Made by a program: the position numbers and the translations under genes. Below the pieces are notes generated by a model, which worked only from the letters and a program-made list of their open reading frames with translations, was not told where the DNA came from and made no database searches. This document shows, piece by piece, positions 16,629-25,335 of a DNA stretch of 64,000 nucleotides. The stretch is from Sphingobacterium sp. xlx-96 (GTDB lineage: Bacteria; Bacteroidota; Bacteroidia; Sphingobacteriales; Sphingobacteriaceae), in the NCBI RefSeq assembly GCF_011007365.1, contig NZ_WFKM01000017.1, forward strand, positions 16,872 to 80,871, given 5' to 3'. How positions within the stretch are numbered: the first letter of the stretch is position 1; each line of letters begins with the position of its first letter.

Positions 16629-17804
16629 ATGACGCAAACGGTAACGTTAAAAAATGCCACACTCTGGTTAATGACCATTGCATCCGGCTTAGTCGTAGCA
16701 AACATCTATTACAATCAACCTTTATTGATCTTAATTGCGGAAGATTTTAAGGTCGCAGAGATGGCTGTGAGTAAGATCCCGGTGATGACTCAGATAGGGT
16801 ATGCTTGTGGACTATTGTTCATTGTTCCCCTGGGAGACAAGGTGTGGCGTCGAAAGCTGGTGCTGATAGATCTTTTAGCGGTTATAGCATGCTTAATCTG
16901 GATTTATTTTTCTAAGGATCTGTGGATGCTATATGTGGCCAATTTTATTCTTGGGATTGCTTCTGTAGTCCCTCAGCTTTTTGTGCCCATGGCGGCCGAG
17001 TTTTCATCTTTGGAAAAACGTTCTTCAAATATAGGTATGGTCATGTCTGGATTGCTGTTAGGCATATTACTCTCTCGTATGTTTAGTGGTATTGTTGGAG
17101 ATCTCTGGGGATGGCGGATGATGTACCTGATAGCTGTAGGCTTGATGATACTTACATGGACGGGGATATATAAGCTGTTGCCTAATCCAACGCCTAATTT
17201 TAAAGGTAGTTATGCCTCGTTGCTTCGTTCTGTACTTGACATGGCTAGGAAATACCCTTTATTGCGCTTAGCTTCGTTTCGGGGAGCGATGGCCTTTGCT
17301 GGTATGTCAGCGGTCTTTACAAGTTTGGTGTTCCATTTGGAAGGCCCCCCTTTTTATGTAGGAGCGACTGTCGTTGGAAGTTTTGGACTTGTTGGCGCTG
17401 TGGGAGCATTAGCAGCCGCTTTCGTGGGAAAGGTTACAAGGAAATGGTTCAATTTTAAAATCATAACTGTAGCATTGGGGATTTTACTAAGCAGTTGGCT
17501 ATTTACTTTTGGTGCTGGTCATACGTATTGGGGTTTGGTAGTCGGTATCATTTTGCTGGATCTGGGTCTACAGGCCTCGCATATTATGAATCAAACTGAC
17601 TTTTTCGCATTAAACGCGAAGGCTACCAATAGATTGAATACCGTGTATATGGTTTCCTATTTTATTGGAGGATCGCTAGGTACGCTGACAGCTGCTTGGG
17701 CTTGGCAATATGGACAGTGGACCGGGGTTTGTATTGTAGGTTTTACCTTTAATATCATGGCCTTGCTAGCGCATATATTGTTTGCGAAAAAAGTAAACTT
17801 CTAG
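16629..17804 (+). CDS. MFS transporter
   Basis: 391 aa with about 12 hydrophobic segments. The N-terminal NIYYNQPLL after TM1 and the loop PLGDKVWRRKLVL (motif A position) are typical of the YgaY/YnfM-like MFS group. It probably exports small molecules; no substrate can be read from the sequence. It converges with the methyltransferase gene (5 bases between stops). Confidence 0.85.
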   Translation: MTQTVTLKNATLWLMTIASGLVVANIYYNQPLLILIAEDFKVAEMAVSKIPVMTQIGYACGLLFIVPLGDKVWRRKLVLIDLLAVIACLIWIYFSKDLWMLYVANFILGIASVVPQLFVPMAAEFSSLEKRSSNIGMVMSGLLLGILLSRMFSGIVGDLWGWRMMYLIAVGLMILTWTGIYKLLPNPTPNFKGSYASLLRSVLDMARKYPLLRLASFRGAMAFAGMSAVFTSLVFHLEGPPFYVGATVVGSFGLVGAVGALAAAFVGKVTRKWFNFKIITVALGILLSSWLFTFGAGHTYWGLVVGIILLDLGLQASHIMNQTDFFALNAKATNRLNTVYMVSYFIGGSLGTLTAAWAWQYGQWTGVCIVGFTFNIMALLAHILFAKKVNF

Positions 17805-17809
17805 GTGTA

Positions 17810-18547
17810 CTACTTGATTCTTCCTGCCTTGAAGATAATCGGAAAGTTGACTTTCCTGAATTCAACAGACCCCCAAGCATTACGAAGATCTATCTCGATT
17901 TGAGCTACAGGATTACTGCCATGGGCCTTTTCATAATGCTGTACCGCTGACCAAGTATTAAGATAGCCAATGAGATTTTCTATCTTCCAGAGTTTGATAT
18001 TTGTAACTTCTGGTGTCTCCAGTTCACGATAGGGGAAAGGAATACTTTGGTAGCGTTCTTGAATGTACCTTCTTTCAGAATCCCAATATTGACCAATAAC
18101 ATTGTTGTAGAAAGACTGGACTATAGTATCGATTTCGGGAGTTATATGATTTAATTCATATCCTATTAACGCAATAATGCTATTAGGCTTGGCCACTCGC
18201 TTTACTTCATTATTGAATTTTTCTATGTCGAACCAATGTACAGCCTGTGCTACAGTAATTAAATCAAAACTATCATCAGCAAACTGCGTGTGTTCTGCTT
18301 TTTGAATAGAGTAGTGGATGTTGTCCGCTTGGTAGGCATGCTTTAGCTGCTGCGCACTTATATCAGTAGCCTCTACCAATGCGAAGTCTTTAGCAAGCTC
18401 ACGAGCCACCTGACCATTGCCTGTAGCACAATCCCAAGCTCTTTCTTTTTCCCTCAAAAGCGGGTATAGAAAATCATAGATTGTTTGCGGATAGTCAGGC
18501 CTAAACTTCGCGTATTTGTCTGATATGGTAGAAAAGTTATCTTTCAT
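17810..18547 (-). CDS. Class I SAM-dependent methyltransferase
   Basis: 245 aa. SAM-binding motif I is AWDCATGNGQVARELA (residues about 38-53), motif II region LVEATDISAQQL, and the motif IV region FDLITVAQAVHWFDIEKF. The last block, with HWF, is common in methyltransferases of the UbiE/Tam-like group (Methyltransf_11). The starting text FSTISDKYAKFRPDYP is also typical of that group. Acceptor unknown. Confidence 0.87.
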   Translation of the reverse strand: MKDNFSTISDKYAKFRPDYPQTIYDFLYPLLREKERAWDCATGNGQVARELAKDFALVEATDISAQQLKHAYQADNIHYSIQKAEHTQFADDSFDLITVAQAVHWFDIEKFNNEVKRVAKPNSIIALIGYELNHITPEIDTIVQSFYNNVIGQYWDSERRYIQERYQSIPFPYRELETPEVTNIKLWKIENLIGYLNTWSAVQHYEKAHGSNPVAQIEIDLRNAWGSVEFRKVNFPIIFKAGRIK

Positions 18548-18687
18548 GATACGATATCTTTTCTATAAATTTAGGGAAAATAATTTGGAAATTTAAGGAA
18601 TTAAATTTGGTTGTATTCGAGTACACCTGCGATAAGGAAGCTATCTTGGTCGTTAGCGTGAGCCGGATGAAACAATAGCTGGCGCTT

Positions 18688-19251
18688 TTATCGCTGCCAT
18701 TCTCTTTTTAATATCGAAAAGATGTTGAGATCGAAATATTGTTGTTCATGGCGCTCTACCTGTCTTAAAATACCTTCATGTACAAAGCCTAGACGTAACG
18801 GAATAGCTGTACTTTTTGTGTTGGTTGTTGCTGTCAAGATTTCTACACGCTGAAAATTCAGTTCGTTGAATCCAATATTTAATAAAGTGACACAGGATGT
18901 TGTGATAATTCCTTGTCCTTGAGAGTTTTCGGTGAGCCAATAACCTATTGAGGCGTTGTTGTTCATCTTGTCAATCTGATGCAGGCCGATACGTCCTACT
19001 AATGTATTATTCTTAAATATGTTATAGCTTAGCTCACTACCTTGTTCACAATTTTCTTGAGATTTTTGAAGATATGTTATGCTATCAGATACGTCGTTTA
19101 CATGTTTTACCCAGGGGAGAAATTGACCTAGATAAGACTTGTTGCTTTGTATCGCATGGTACAGGGCATCGGCTTGATCTGGAGAACTACTTTTTAAGGT
19201 TACATCTTCTGAGAGTTTAATTTCAGGGATCCTAGAGGTCTTGTATGCCAT
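18688..19251 (-). CDS. GNAT acetyltransferase, RimJ/RimL-like
   Basis: 187 aa. GNAT_3 (RimJ/RimL) type: VTLKSSSPDQADALYHAI, then IGLHQIDKMNNNASIGYWL, the CoA loop ENSQGQGIITTSCVTLL, and VEILTATTNTKSTAIPLRLGF, which is the N-x-x-S motif before the GF turn. Family members acetylate the N-terminus of ribosomal proteins or other substrates; the target here is not known. Confidence 0.86.
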   Translation of the reverse strand: MAYKTSRIPEIKLSEDVTLKSSSPDQADALYHAIQSNKSYLGQFLPWVKHVNDVSDSITYLQKSQENCEQGSELSYNIFKNNTLVGRIGLHQIDKMNNNASIGYWLTENSQGQGIITTSCVTLLNIGFNELNFQRVEILTATTNTKSTAIPLRLGFVHEGILRQVERHEQQYFDLNIFSILKREWQR

Positions 19252-19305
19252 TGTTTTGTTTCTTATTTATCACATTTTGTAATTAAAAACGTGTTTTGTC
19301 AAAGT

Positions 19306-20277
19306 TTATGCTTCAATACGGGTAAGTCCGTTTTTAAGTATCGTTTTGACAGCTTCTTTGAGTACGGTGGGTTGTACAATCAAAGCGTCATCCGCATACA
19401 TCATAAACCATCTGGCAAAGTAATCAAGAGGGCCTTTATACTCAAAAAACAGATCCTTGTATGGAGTTGATCGATCCTCTTCGTGCGTAAACCCGAAGTA
19501 CGATTTTTGCCAATCCAGATGAGGAGCCGTGTCTTTACCCACACGTATATGTATAGAGATTGGTGTAATATTGTTCTTACGGTTGGCCATTAACTCGGCC
19601 AGACTGATATGTTCTCGTGTAAAACTAGCCGTTAAAAGCTCGATAGTAAAGATGCGATCGGCTCTAAACTGCCTATAGTCATTTCTTTTTAAGCAATAAG
19701 CCCCTACATACCAGAAGTTGTTTTCATGAAATAAACCAATAGGTTCAATCGTTCTAGCTTCAGGCTGTTTATCAATGGCACCCTGATAGGATAGGGCTAC
19801 CTGTCGTTTGTGGGCGATACTCTCAAAAAATGTCTGTAAAGCGTGGGGGACCGACTGGTTGAATGTATTGTAGCTAGACTTACTCATAATGATCTGATTC
19901 TCGATCATAGCAATGGAGTCCCTTTCATTGTGCTTTAGAACAGATCTTATTTTATACATGGCTGATTTATAATCAGACATAAGTTTTTTATCCATAAATT
20001 TTTCCATCAGCTTTTCAGCTCCTATAAAACTAATAGCCTCCTCTTTAGAAAATACGATAGGGGGCAATCGGTAACCCTCCACTATCGAATATCCACTCCC
20101 AGCTTCTCCTATGATTGGTACTCCTGCCTGCTCTAGGCTTTTTATGTCTCGATAGATAGTCCGCAGGCTAACTTCAAAACGATCAGCAAGTTCTTTGGCT
20201 TTTACCACTCTTTTGGATTGCAATTGAATAAGAATCTCTACTATCCGATCAAATCTTTTTTTTAAATCAACAGACAC
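19306..20277 (-). CDS. YafY-type transcriptional regulator (HTH_11 + WYL)
   Basis: 323 aa. N-terminal DeoR-like HTH (residues about 8-60): ELADRFEVSLRTIYRDIKSLEQAGVPI, then YRLPPIVFSKEEA. The central WYL domain reads FWYVGAYCLKRNDYRQFRADRI (Trp/Tyr in WYVGAYC, Arg in FRADRI), and a C-terminal WCX-like extension follows. WYL domains sense nucleic acid ligands. It faces a Rieske protein gene across a 137-base divergent promoter region and could regulate it or the GNAT downstream. Confidence 0.87.
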   Translation of the reverse strand: MSVDLKKRFDRIVEILIQLQSKRVVKAKELADRFEVSLRTIYRDIKSLEQAGVPIIGEAGSGYSIVEGYRLPPIVFSKEEAISFIGAEKLMEKFMDKKLMSDYKSAMYKIRSVLKHNERDSIAMIENQIIMSKSSYNTFNQSVPHALQTFFESIAHKRQVALSYQGAIDKQPEARTIEPIGLFHENNFWYVGAYCLKRNDYRQFRADRIFTIELLTASFTREHISLAELMANRKNNITPISIHIRVGKDTAPHLDWQKSYFGFTHEEDRSTPYKDLFFEYKGPLDYFARWFMMYADDALIVQPTVLKEAVKTILKNGLTRIEA

Positions 20278-20414
20278 GCTTTCCTTTTTTTAGTTAAACT
20301 TAGAAAAAAGCTTTGTATTATTGGAGGTCAGATCTAAAAAAAGAATAAAATCTTCTACTTGATTAGGTAGATTGTTTATTCTCGTTTTGTGGATCCAATT
20401 ATTAGATTTACAGT

Positions 20415-20753
20415 ATGGCTTGGGTTGAAGTTCCAGAAAAGTATATGATAGCGGACGGAAATATCCGACAGGTGTCTGTTACTGGATTAACATTTTGTCT
20501 AGTTTTTCATGGAGGCAGCTGGGTGGCATTTTCCAAAAAATGTCCGCATGCAGGTGCTCCTCTCGAGCAGGGCTGGTGTTCGGATGGTTTTGTAGTATGT
20601 GGCTATCACAGGCAACAGTTTGACCTTAAAACAGGTAAAGGATTGATTGGTCAGGGGAATTATATCACCATTTATCCACTACAAGAACGAGAAAACAAAT
20701 GGTATATAGAAGTGAAGGAAAGCTTTTTGAAACGGCTTTTTTTGGGGAGCTAA
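20415..20753 (+). CDS. Rieske-type [2Fe-2S] ferredoxin-like protein
   Basis: 112 aa soluble Rieske domain. Cluster ligands are the two C-x-H/C-x2-H pairs in KKCPHAGAPLEQGWC and VVCGYHRQQFDLKTG. There is no transmembrane anchor. Such stand-alone Rieske proteins are electron carriers for oxygenases or of unknown partner; no oxygenase component is adjacent. The nearest oxygenase is the convergent ring-cleavage-type dioxygenase gene, which does not usually need one. Confidence 0.87.
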   Translation: MAWVEVPEKYMIADGNIRQVSVTGLTFCLVFHGGSWVAFSKKCPHAGAPLEQGWCSDGFVVCGYHRQQFDLKTGKGLIGQGNYITIYPLQERENKWYIEVKESFLKRLFLGS

Positions 20754-20805
20754 AACAAAAGTTATTTGTTCTAACTCTCCAAAAAAAGACGGATCATAGC
20801 GTACT

Positions 20806-21690
20806 CTAACCTATCTTAAGAGAAGTCATTGTTAGCGATCCAGCTATTGCTTGATCGTTAAAAATATGTATATCCTCATGTTTTTCCTGAAGACCTAGAC
20901 CATAGAGCAGGGGCATATAGTGTTCGGGGGTGGGGATTGCTAATTGAAATTCCTTCCCCTGTTTGTCGTAATCGATCAAAGCCTGGTGATTACGATCAAT
21001 AATAAATTTTTTCATCATATCGTCAGCCTGCTTGGCCCAATCAAATGCATACCCCACCGTATGAATATGTGACCAGGATACTTTAGATAGATTATGGACA
21101 TTGTTTCCACTTCCTACTATCAGTACTCCTTTGTGTCTGAGTACGGATAACTCTCTGGCCAACGCATAATGAAACGAGGGAGGCTGGGTGTAGTCTATAC
21201 TCATTTGGATAACAGGAACATCTGCTTTGGGGTAAAGGTGTTTTATAACGGACCATGAACCATGATCTAATCCCCATTTATCATCTAGATGCACATCTGT
21301 AGATTGAATGATGTCTTTCGTTAGTTTAGCAAGTTCTGGTGAACCTGGAGCCGGGTACTGGACATCGAAAAGCTCCTGAGGGAAGCCTCCAAAGTCGTGA
21401 ATGGTCACCGGGTTTTCCATAGCGGTGACATATGTACCACGTGTTTCCCAGTGCGCGGAAATAACCAAAATAGCACGAGGACGCTCAATCGCTTTGCTGA
21501 TTTGTTTGAACCCCTGAACAAATTCATTGTCCTCGATAGCATTCATCGGGCTTCCATGACCGAGAAAGAGAACGGGCATTTTACTGCTGTTGTCGAGACT
21601 GTCAACAAAACTATTAAGTGAGCTGAGTTTTAAGGCTGCTCCTGTTAGTGGTAAGATTGAGGCTGCAGTCAAAAATTGCTTTCTATTCAT
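20806..21690 (-). CDS. ygiD: 4,5-DOPA extradiol dioxygenase-like protein, exported
   Basis: 294 aa. LigB/YgiD family: metal ligands in FLGHGSPMNAI, ISAHWETRGTYVT, GLDHGSWSVIKHLYP and PTPEHYMPLLYGLG. E. coli YgiD opens the L-DOPA ring; the natural substrate is uncertain. Unusually for a cytosolic enzyme group, residues 1-30 (MNRKQFLTAASILPLTGAAL) form a signal-like sequence, which suggests an exported or anchored form. ATG 21699 is an alternative start three codons upstream. Confidence 0.85.
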   Translation of the reverse strand: MNRKQFLTAASILPLTGAALKLSSLNSFVDSLDNSSKMPVLFLGHGSPMNAIEDNEFVQGFKQISKAIERPRAILVISAHWETRGTYVTAMENPVTIHDFGGFPQELFDVQYPAPGSPELAKLTKDIIQSTDVHLDDKWGLDHGSWSVIKHLYPKADVPVIQMSIDYTQPPSFHYALARELSVLRHKGVLIVGSGNNVHNLSKVSWSHIHTVGYAFDWAKQADDMMKKFIIDRNHQALIDYDKQGKEFQLAIPTPEHYMPLLYGLGLQEKHEDIHIFNDQAIAGSLTMTSLKIG

Positions 21691-21786
21691 ATCTTCCATT
21701 TCTCTTTATATTTAAATAACTATGTTACAAAAGTGCTTAATATATATAGGTCGGTGGTATAAGAATTTGGCGAAAAAGTATAGATA

Positions 21787-22617
21787 TTAATCCATATGCT
21801 TTCTCATATCCTGTCTAAACTCGCTTGGTGTAAGTCCTGATTTTTTCTTAAAGACACTGGTAAAGTATGCTTTGTCGGTATATCCCAGTTCGAACCCTAT
21901 TTCTGCAATGTTTTTTTCGGTGGTAAACAGTAAGTTTTTTGCTTCAGTTAGCTTTCGGGTTTCGATGATTTCGGAAACGGTCTGCTGTAGAATACGCTGT
22001 GTTATGGTATTTAGCGCTCGTGGAGTCATAAAAAGTTTTTCTGCATAAAAATTTACCCCTTCGGAACGTCTAAAGTTATCTTCTAGAATAGCGAGAAAGC
22101 TTTGGAAGGTAAGATTTTGGTTATTCAATTTCGATAGTTGACCTTCAGTACTTTTCTTCCGCTCGACATCAATCATGATAAAGAGGGAAGAAAGAAGATT
22201 ACGGATAACACAAAGTTCAGGACTTGCCTGTTTCATTTCATCGTTCATCAAATCACAGATCTTGTCTAGACGATCTAAATATGAGTCTTGTCTTAATTGA
22301 AAATTGGCTTGATCATGGTAAGAATTGTATAGATGGAAGGTGATTTCCGGGATGAATTCACTTTTGAAGCGTATAACCCAGAAATCGCACTGTCCATTTT
22401 GAAGATCTGGCTGGACGCGATGGATTTTACCTTTTGTAACAAAGGAGATAAAAGGAGCATCCCATTCCTGCACTTCATAGTCTATAAAATGCGTTAGTTT
22501 TCCTTTTAACCCAATAATTAGTTCCTCAAAATCGTGCTTGTGAGGAACATTTATACTCCCTTTAATGTTTTCGGCTTCCTCGGTATCCACCTTGTAAATC
22601 TTGAATAACTCTTCCAT
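21787..22617 (-). CDS. AraC family transcriptional regulator
   Basis: 276 aa. N-terminal cupin-like sensing domain (VPHKHDFEELIIGLKGKLTHF) and a C-terminal double HTH (about residues 175-270). The latter has FMTPRALNTITQRILQQTVSEII and the signature ENIAEIGFELGYTDKAYFTSVFKKKSGLTPSEFR. It lies next to the dioxygenase on the same strand (97-base gap) and is a candidate regulator of it. Confidence 0.88.
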   Translation of the reverse strand: MEELFKIYKVDTEEAENIKGSINVPHKHDFEELIIGLKGKLTHFIDYEVQEWDAPFISFVTKGKIHRVQPDLQNGQCDFWVIRFKSEFIPEITFHLYNSYHDQANFQLRQDSYLDRLDKICDLMNDEMKQASPELCVIRNLLSSLFIMIDVERKKSTEGQLSKLNNQNLTFQSFLAILEDNFRRSEGVNFYAEKLFMTPRALNTITQRILQQTVSEIIETRKLTEAKNLLFTTEKNIAEIGFELGYTDKAYFTSVFKKKSGLTPSEFRQDMRKHMD

Positions 22618-22708
22618 AATCTAAAGATAGATTAAAGAAATAGGGTCACCTAAAAGTTTTTTACTTAAAAAAAATGCAGGGGCGCTTTAGTAAGAAATGT
22701 AATTTTTG

Positions 22709-22716
22709 TACCTTTG
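22709..22716 (+). promoter_or_regulatory. -7 box TACCTTTG for the PurF-like gene
   Basis: Exact TAnnTTTG match 18 bases before ATG 22734. It lies inside the N-terminal extension of the open frame that begins at 22674, which argues against that longer start. Confidence 0.6.
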
Positions 22717-22733
22717 CATCATCAATTCAAGCT

Positions 22734-24644
22734 ATGAGTGACGCTATAAAACACGAGTGCGGTATTGCACTTGTCAGACTATTAAAACCCCTCTCATATT
22801 ATCAGGAAAAATATGGAACTCCTTACTACGGGATTAACAAAATGTATCTTCTTATGGAGAAGCAACATAACCGTGGACAGGATGGGGCTGGTATTGCAAC
22901 AATTAAATTTGATGTAAAGCCAGGTAATCGATACATCAGCCGGTATAGGGCTATGGGTTCCACTGCTGTTGCGGACATTTTTGAGTACGTTCAGAAAAAA
23001 TTCGCAGCTGTAAATAAAGCTTATCCGAAGGAGTCTAAAGATACGCAGTGGCTTAAAGACAATGTTAGTTTTACCGGTGAAGTGTTATTAGGGCATTTGC
23101 GCTATGGTACCCACGGTAAAAACAGTATTGAAAGCTGTCACCCTTTTTTACGTCAAAATAATTGGATGACCAGAAACCTAGTAGTGGCTGGAAATTTTAA
23201 TATGACTAACGTGGATGAGCTTCTTCAGCAGCTTTATGATTTGGGTCAACATCCAAAGGAACAGGCAGACACGGTTACCGTGTTGGAAAAAATTGGTCAC
23301 TTTTTGGATGACGAAAACCAAGAACTGTTCGATCAGTTTAAAAAGGAGGGATACTCCAATATTGAGATTTCTGCACAAATCGCAAAGAATCTCGATGTTG
23401 CTAAGATTTTAACACGTTCAGCCAAAACTTGGGATGGAGGCTATACGATTGCCGGTATTATAGGGCATGGCGATGCATTTGTAATGCGTGATCCAGCTGG
23501 AATTCGTCCTGCATTCTTTTATCAAGATGACGAAGTTTTAGTAGTAGCTTCTGAGCGTCCTGTTATTCAGACTGCTTTTAATGTTCCTTTAGAAGCGGTT
23601 CAGGAAATTAAGCCCGGTCATGCTTTAATTGCAAAGAAGGACGGAACAATTTCTCAAGAGATGTTTAGACAGCCCGTTGAGCAAAAATCTTGTTCTTTTG
23701 AACGTATCTATTTCTCTAGGGGGTCTGATGCTGATATTTACCAAGAGCGGAAATCTTTGGGGAAACTATTATGCGGGCAAGTATTGAAGTCCATTGATAA
23801 TGACATCAAGAATACTGTTTTCTCATTTATTCCTAATACAGCTGAGGTATCGTACTACGGCATGATGGAAGGTATGAGTAAATATGTAAGAGATTATCAA
23901 AAAGATGTTTTACTGAATAGAGACGAAAAGATCTCCGATCAGGAACTGGATGAGATCTTAAGCATACATCCGCGCTTCGAAAAGCTGAATGTAAAGGATG
24001 CTAAACTCCGTACATTTATTACACAAGATGCTGACCGCCAGGATATGGTGCAGCATGTGTACGATACTACCTATGGCATTGTTAGAGATCATGAAGATAC
24101 CATTGTAGCCATAGATGATTCTATTGTCAGAGGGACTACATTGAAGCAATCGATATTAACTATATTGGATCGTTTGCATCCTAAGAAAATCGTCATTGTT
24201 TCGTCTGCACCTCAGATACGTTATCCAGACTGTTATGGAATCGACATGTCAAGGATGGGCGAGTTTGTTGCTTTTGAAGCCGCAATTAACCTATTGAAGC
24301 GTAACGGAATGTCACATGTCATAGACGAAGTATATCAAAGATGTTTGGCATCTGTTGCTAAGCCTAAAGACGAGATTGAGAACTACGTGAAAGCAATATA
24401 TGAGCCGTTTACAGACGAAGAGATTTCGGAAGAGATCGCTAGAATAGTAAGACCTCATGATCTAAATGCAGAGCTTGTCGTTATTTTCCAAACTCTTGAC
24501 AACCTACACCTGGCATGTCCAAATCATAAAGGTGATTGGTATTTTTCAGGTGATTATCCAACGCCAGGAGGAAATAAAGTCGTTAATAAGGCGTTTATGA
24601 ACTGGGTGGAAGGAAAGAATGTGAGAGCATATTTCAGCAGTTAG
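22734..24644 (+). CDS. PurF-like amidophosphoribosyltransferase family protein (long form)
   Basis: 636 aa. N-terminal class II glutamine amidotransferase domain: the nucleophile is probably Cys9 (HECGIALV), so a short propeptide would be removed. RGQDGAGIAT and LLGHLRYGTHG are family motifs. The C-terminal phosphoribosyltransferase domain holds the PRPP motif VAIDDSIVRGTTLKQ, then SSAPQIRYPDCYGIDM. PurF makes phosphoribosylamine in purine synthesis. This protein is well over 100 residues longer than classic PurF, with inserts, and may be a paralogue with a different acceptor. Start chosen by the promoter box. Confidence 0.85.
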   Translation: MSDAIKHECGIALVRLLKPLSYYQEKYGTPYYGINKMYLLMEKQHNRGQDGAGIATIKFDVKPGNRYISRYRAMGSTAVADIFEYVQKKFAAVNKAYPKESKDTQWLKDNVSFTGEVLLGHLRYGTHGKNSIESCHPFLRQNNWMTRNLVVAGNFNMTNVDELLQQLYDLGQHPKEQADTVTVLEKIGHFLDDENQELFDQFKKEGYSNIEISAQIAKNLDVAKILTRSAKTWDGGYTIAGIIGHGDAFVMRDPAGIRPAFFYQDDEVLVVASERPVIQTAFNVPLEAVQEIKPGHALIAKKDGTISQEMFRQPVEQKSCSFERIYFSRGSDADIYQERKSLGKLLCGQVLKSIDNDIKNTVFSFIPNTAEVSYYGMMEGMSKYVRDYQKDVLLNRDEKISDQELDEILSIHPRFEKLNVKDAKLRTFITQDADRQDMVQHVYDTTYGIVRDHEDTIVAIDDSIVRGTTLKQSILTILDRLHPKKIVIVSSAPQIRYPDCYGIDMSRMGEFVAFEAAINLLKRNGMSHVIDEVYQRCLASVAKPKDEIENYVKAIYEPFTDEEISEEIARIVRPHDLNAELVVIFQTLDNLHLACPNHKGDWYFSGDYPTPGGNKVVNKAFMNWVEGKNVRAYFSS

Positions 24645-24669
24645 TATCAACTACTATATGATATAGATA

Positions 24670-24698
24670 AAGGCTAATCCAATGGATTAGCCTTTTTT
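24670..24698 (+). terminator. Terminator after PurF-like gene
   Basis: AAGGCTAATCC-AAT-GGATTAGCCTT hairpin with T6 tail. Confidence 0.9.
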
Positions 24699-24734
24699 GC
24701 TATATAAATGAATTACTGAATGAGGCTTAATGAT

Positions 24735-24757
24735 ATACTTAAACATGGTTTAAGTAT
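24735..24757. repeat. Perfect AT-rich palindrome
   Basis: ATACTTAAAC-ATG-GTTTAAGTAT, 10-bp arms with a 3-base loop. It lies 14 bases downstream of the mini-ORF's stop. It could be that gene's terminator (without a T run) or an operator. Confidence 0.6.
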
Positions 24758-24770
24758 CTTGATGGCTATA

Positions 24771-24866
24771 TTAGTCTTCTAGAATAGCCAAGTCATCTCC
24801 ATCGTACAACCACTCTGCTGTATCGAAGATTGACTCTAAATTTGTGATTTCTAAATCTTTAATCAT
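24771..24866 (-). CDS. 31-aa acidic small protein candidate
   Basis: ATG at 24866, TAA at 24771-24773. The predicted peptide has 31 residues, among them 7 Asp and 4 Glu but only one Lys and no Arg; it begins MIKDLEITNLESIF and ends DGDDLAILED. A -7 box (TACATTTG) sits 21 bases before the start, and a perfect hairpin lies after the stop, so it has the layout of a complete small gene. No match to a family is recognised and no modification enzyme is adjacent. It could be a small regulatory or structural peptide, or chance. Confidence 0.5.
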   Translation of the reverse strand: MIKDLEITNLESIFDTAEWLYDGDDLAILED

Positions 24867-24887
24867 AACACTTTGTTTTATTTAATA

Positions 24888-24895
24888 CAAATGTA
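24888..24895 (-). promoter_or_regulatory. -7 box TACATTTG for the 31-aa ORF
   Basis: Minus-strand TACATTTG matches TAnnTTTG exactly and leaves a leader of roughly 15-20 bases. No clear -33 TTTG. Confidence 0.5.
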
Positions 24896-24946
24896 CTAGG
24901 GATTTATTAGTTATGTGTTAGTGTTGTATTAATTTTATGTTAACCC

Positions 24947-25324
24947 TTATTGTATTAACTTACCGTCTACGTAATACCATGCTCCTTGAAGTTGTTTGAA
25001 ATTTGACTTCTCGTGATGTATATGTTGTACCGGGCTTCTTAAGTCTTTGTATCGAGCTTTAAACTCGACTGTGAGCGCTGTAGATTTAACGATTTCCAGT
25101 CCTAGCCAGGTATTTTCCGAAGCCCACTTTTTAATATCTTGTTTGTTTTGAAATCGTCGTGTCGATGGATGGAAACTATTGTATAAGAAGTCAATGTTTC
25201 CAACGGCAAATGCACTGTATCGCGCGCGCATCAACATCTCTGCTGATTTAGGTATTACTATTCCATTGTGTATCCGCTCGCAGCAGTGCTCAAATATCAA
25301 TGTGCTTCCACAGGGACATTCCAT
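24947..25324 (-). CDS. ychJ: YchJ family protein (SEC-C motif, UPF0225)
   Basis: 125 aa. N-terminal SEC-C zinc motif: CPCGSTLIFEHCC (residues 3-15). The YchJ middle domain has SAEMLMRARYSAFAVGNIDFLYNSFHP and WLGLEIV, and it ends in GAWYYVDG. Only one SEC-C motif is present, as in the short family form. Function unknown. It lies 11 bases after the JmjC-like gene, so the two are likely cotranscribed. Confidence 0.88.
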   Translation of the reverse strand: MECPCGSTLIFEHCCERIHNGIVIPKSAEMLMRARYSAFAVGNIDFLYNSFHPSTRRFQNKQDIKKWASENTWLGLEIVKSTALTVEFKARYKDLRSPVQHIHHEKSNFKQLQGAWYYVDGKLIQ

Positions 25325-25335
25325 TGTTCGTATTG

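Noticed and set aside
20415..21690. Rieske protein plus dioxygenase as one oxygenase system
   Set aside because: They are on opposite strands, and YgiD-type ring-cleaving enzymes need no Rieske partner.
24771..24866. RiPP precursor at the 31-aa ORF
   Set aside because: No GG leader, no ATP-grasp, radical SAM, LanM or peptidase gene nearby; only the small size fits.
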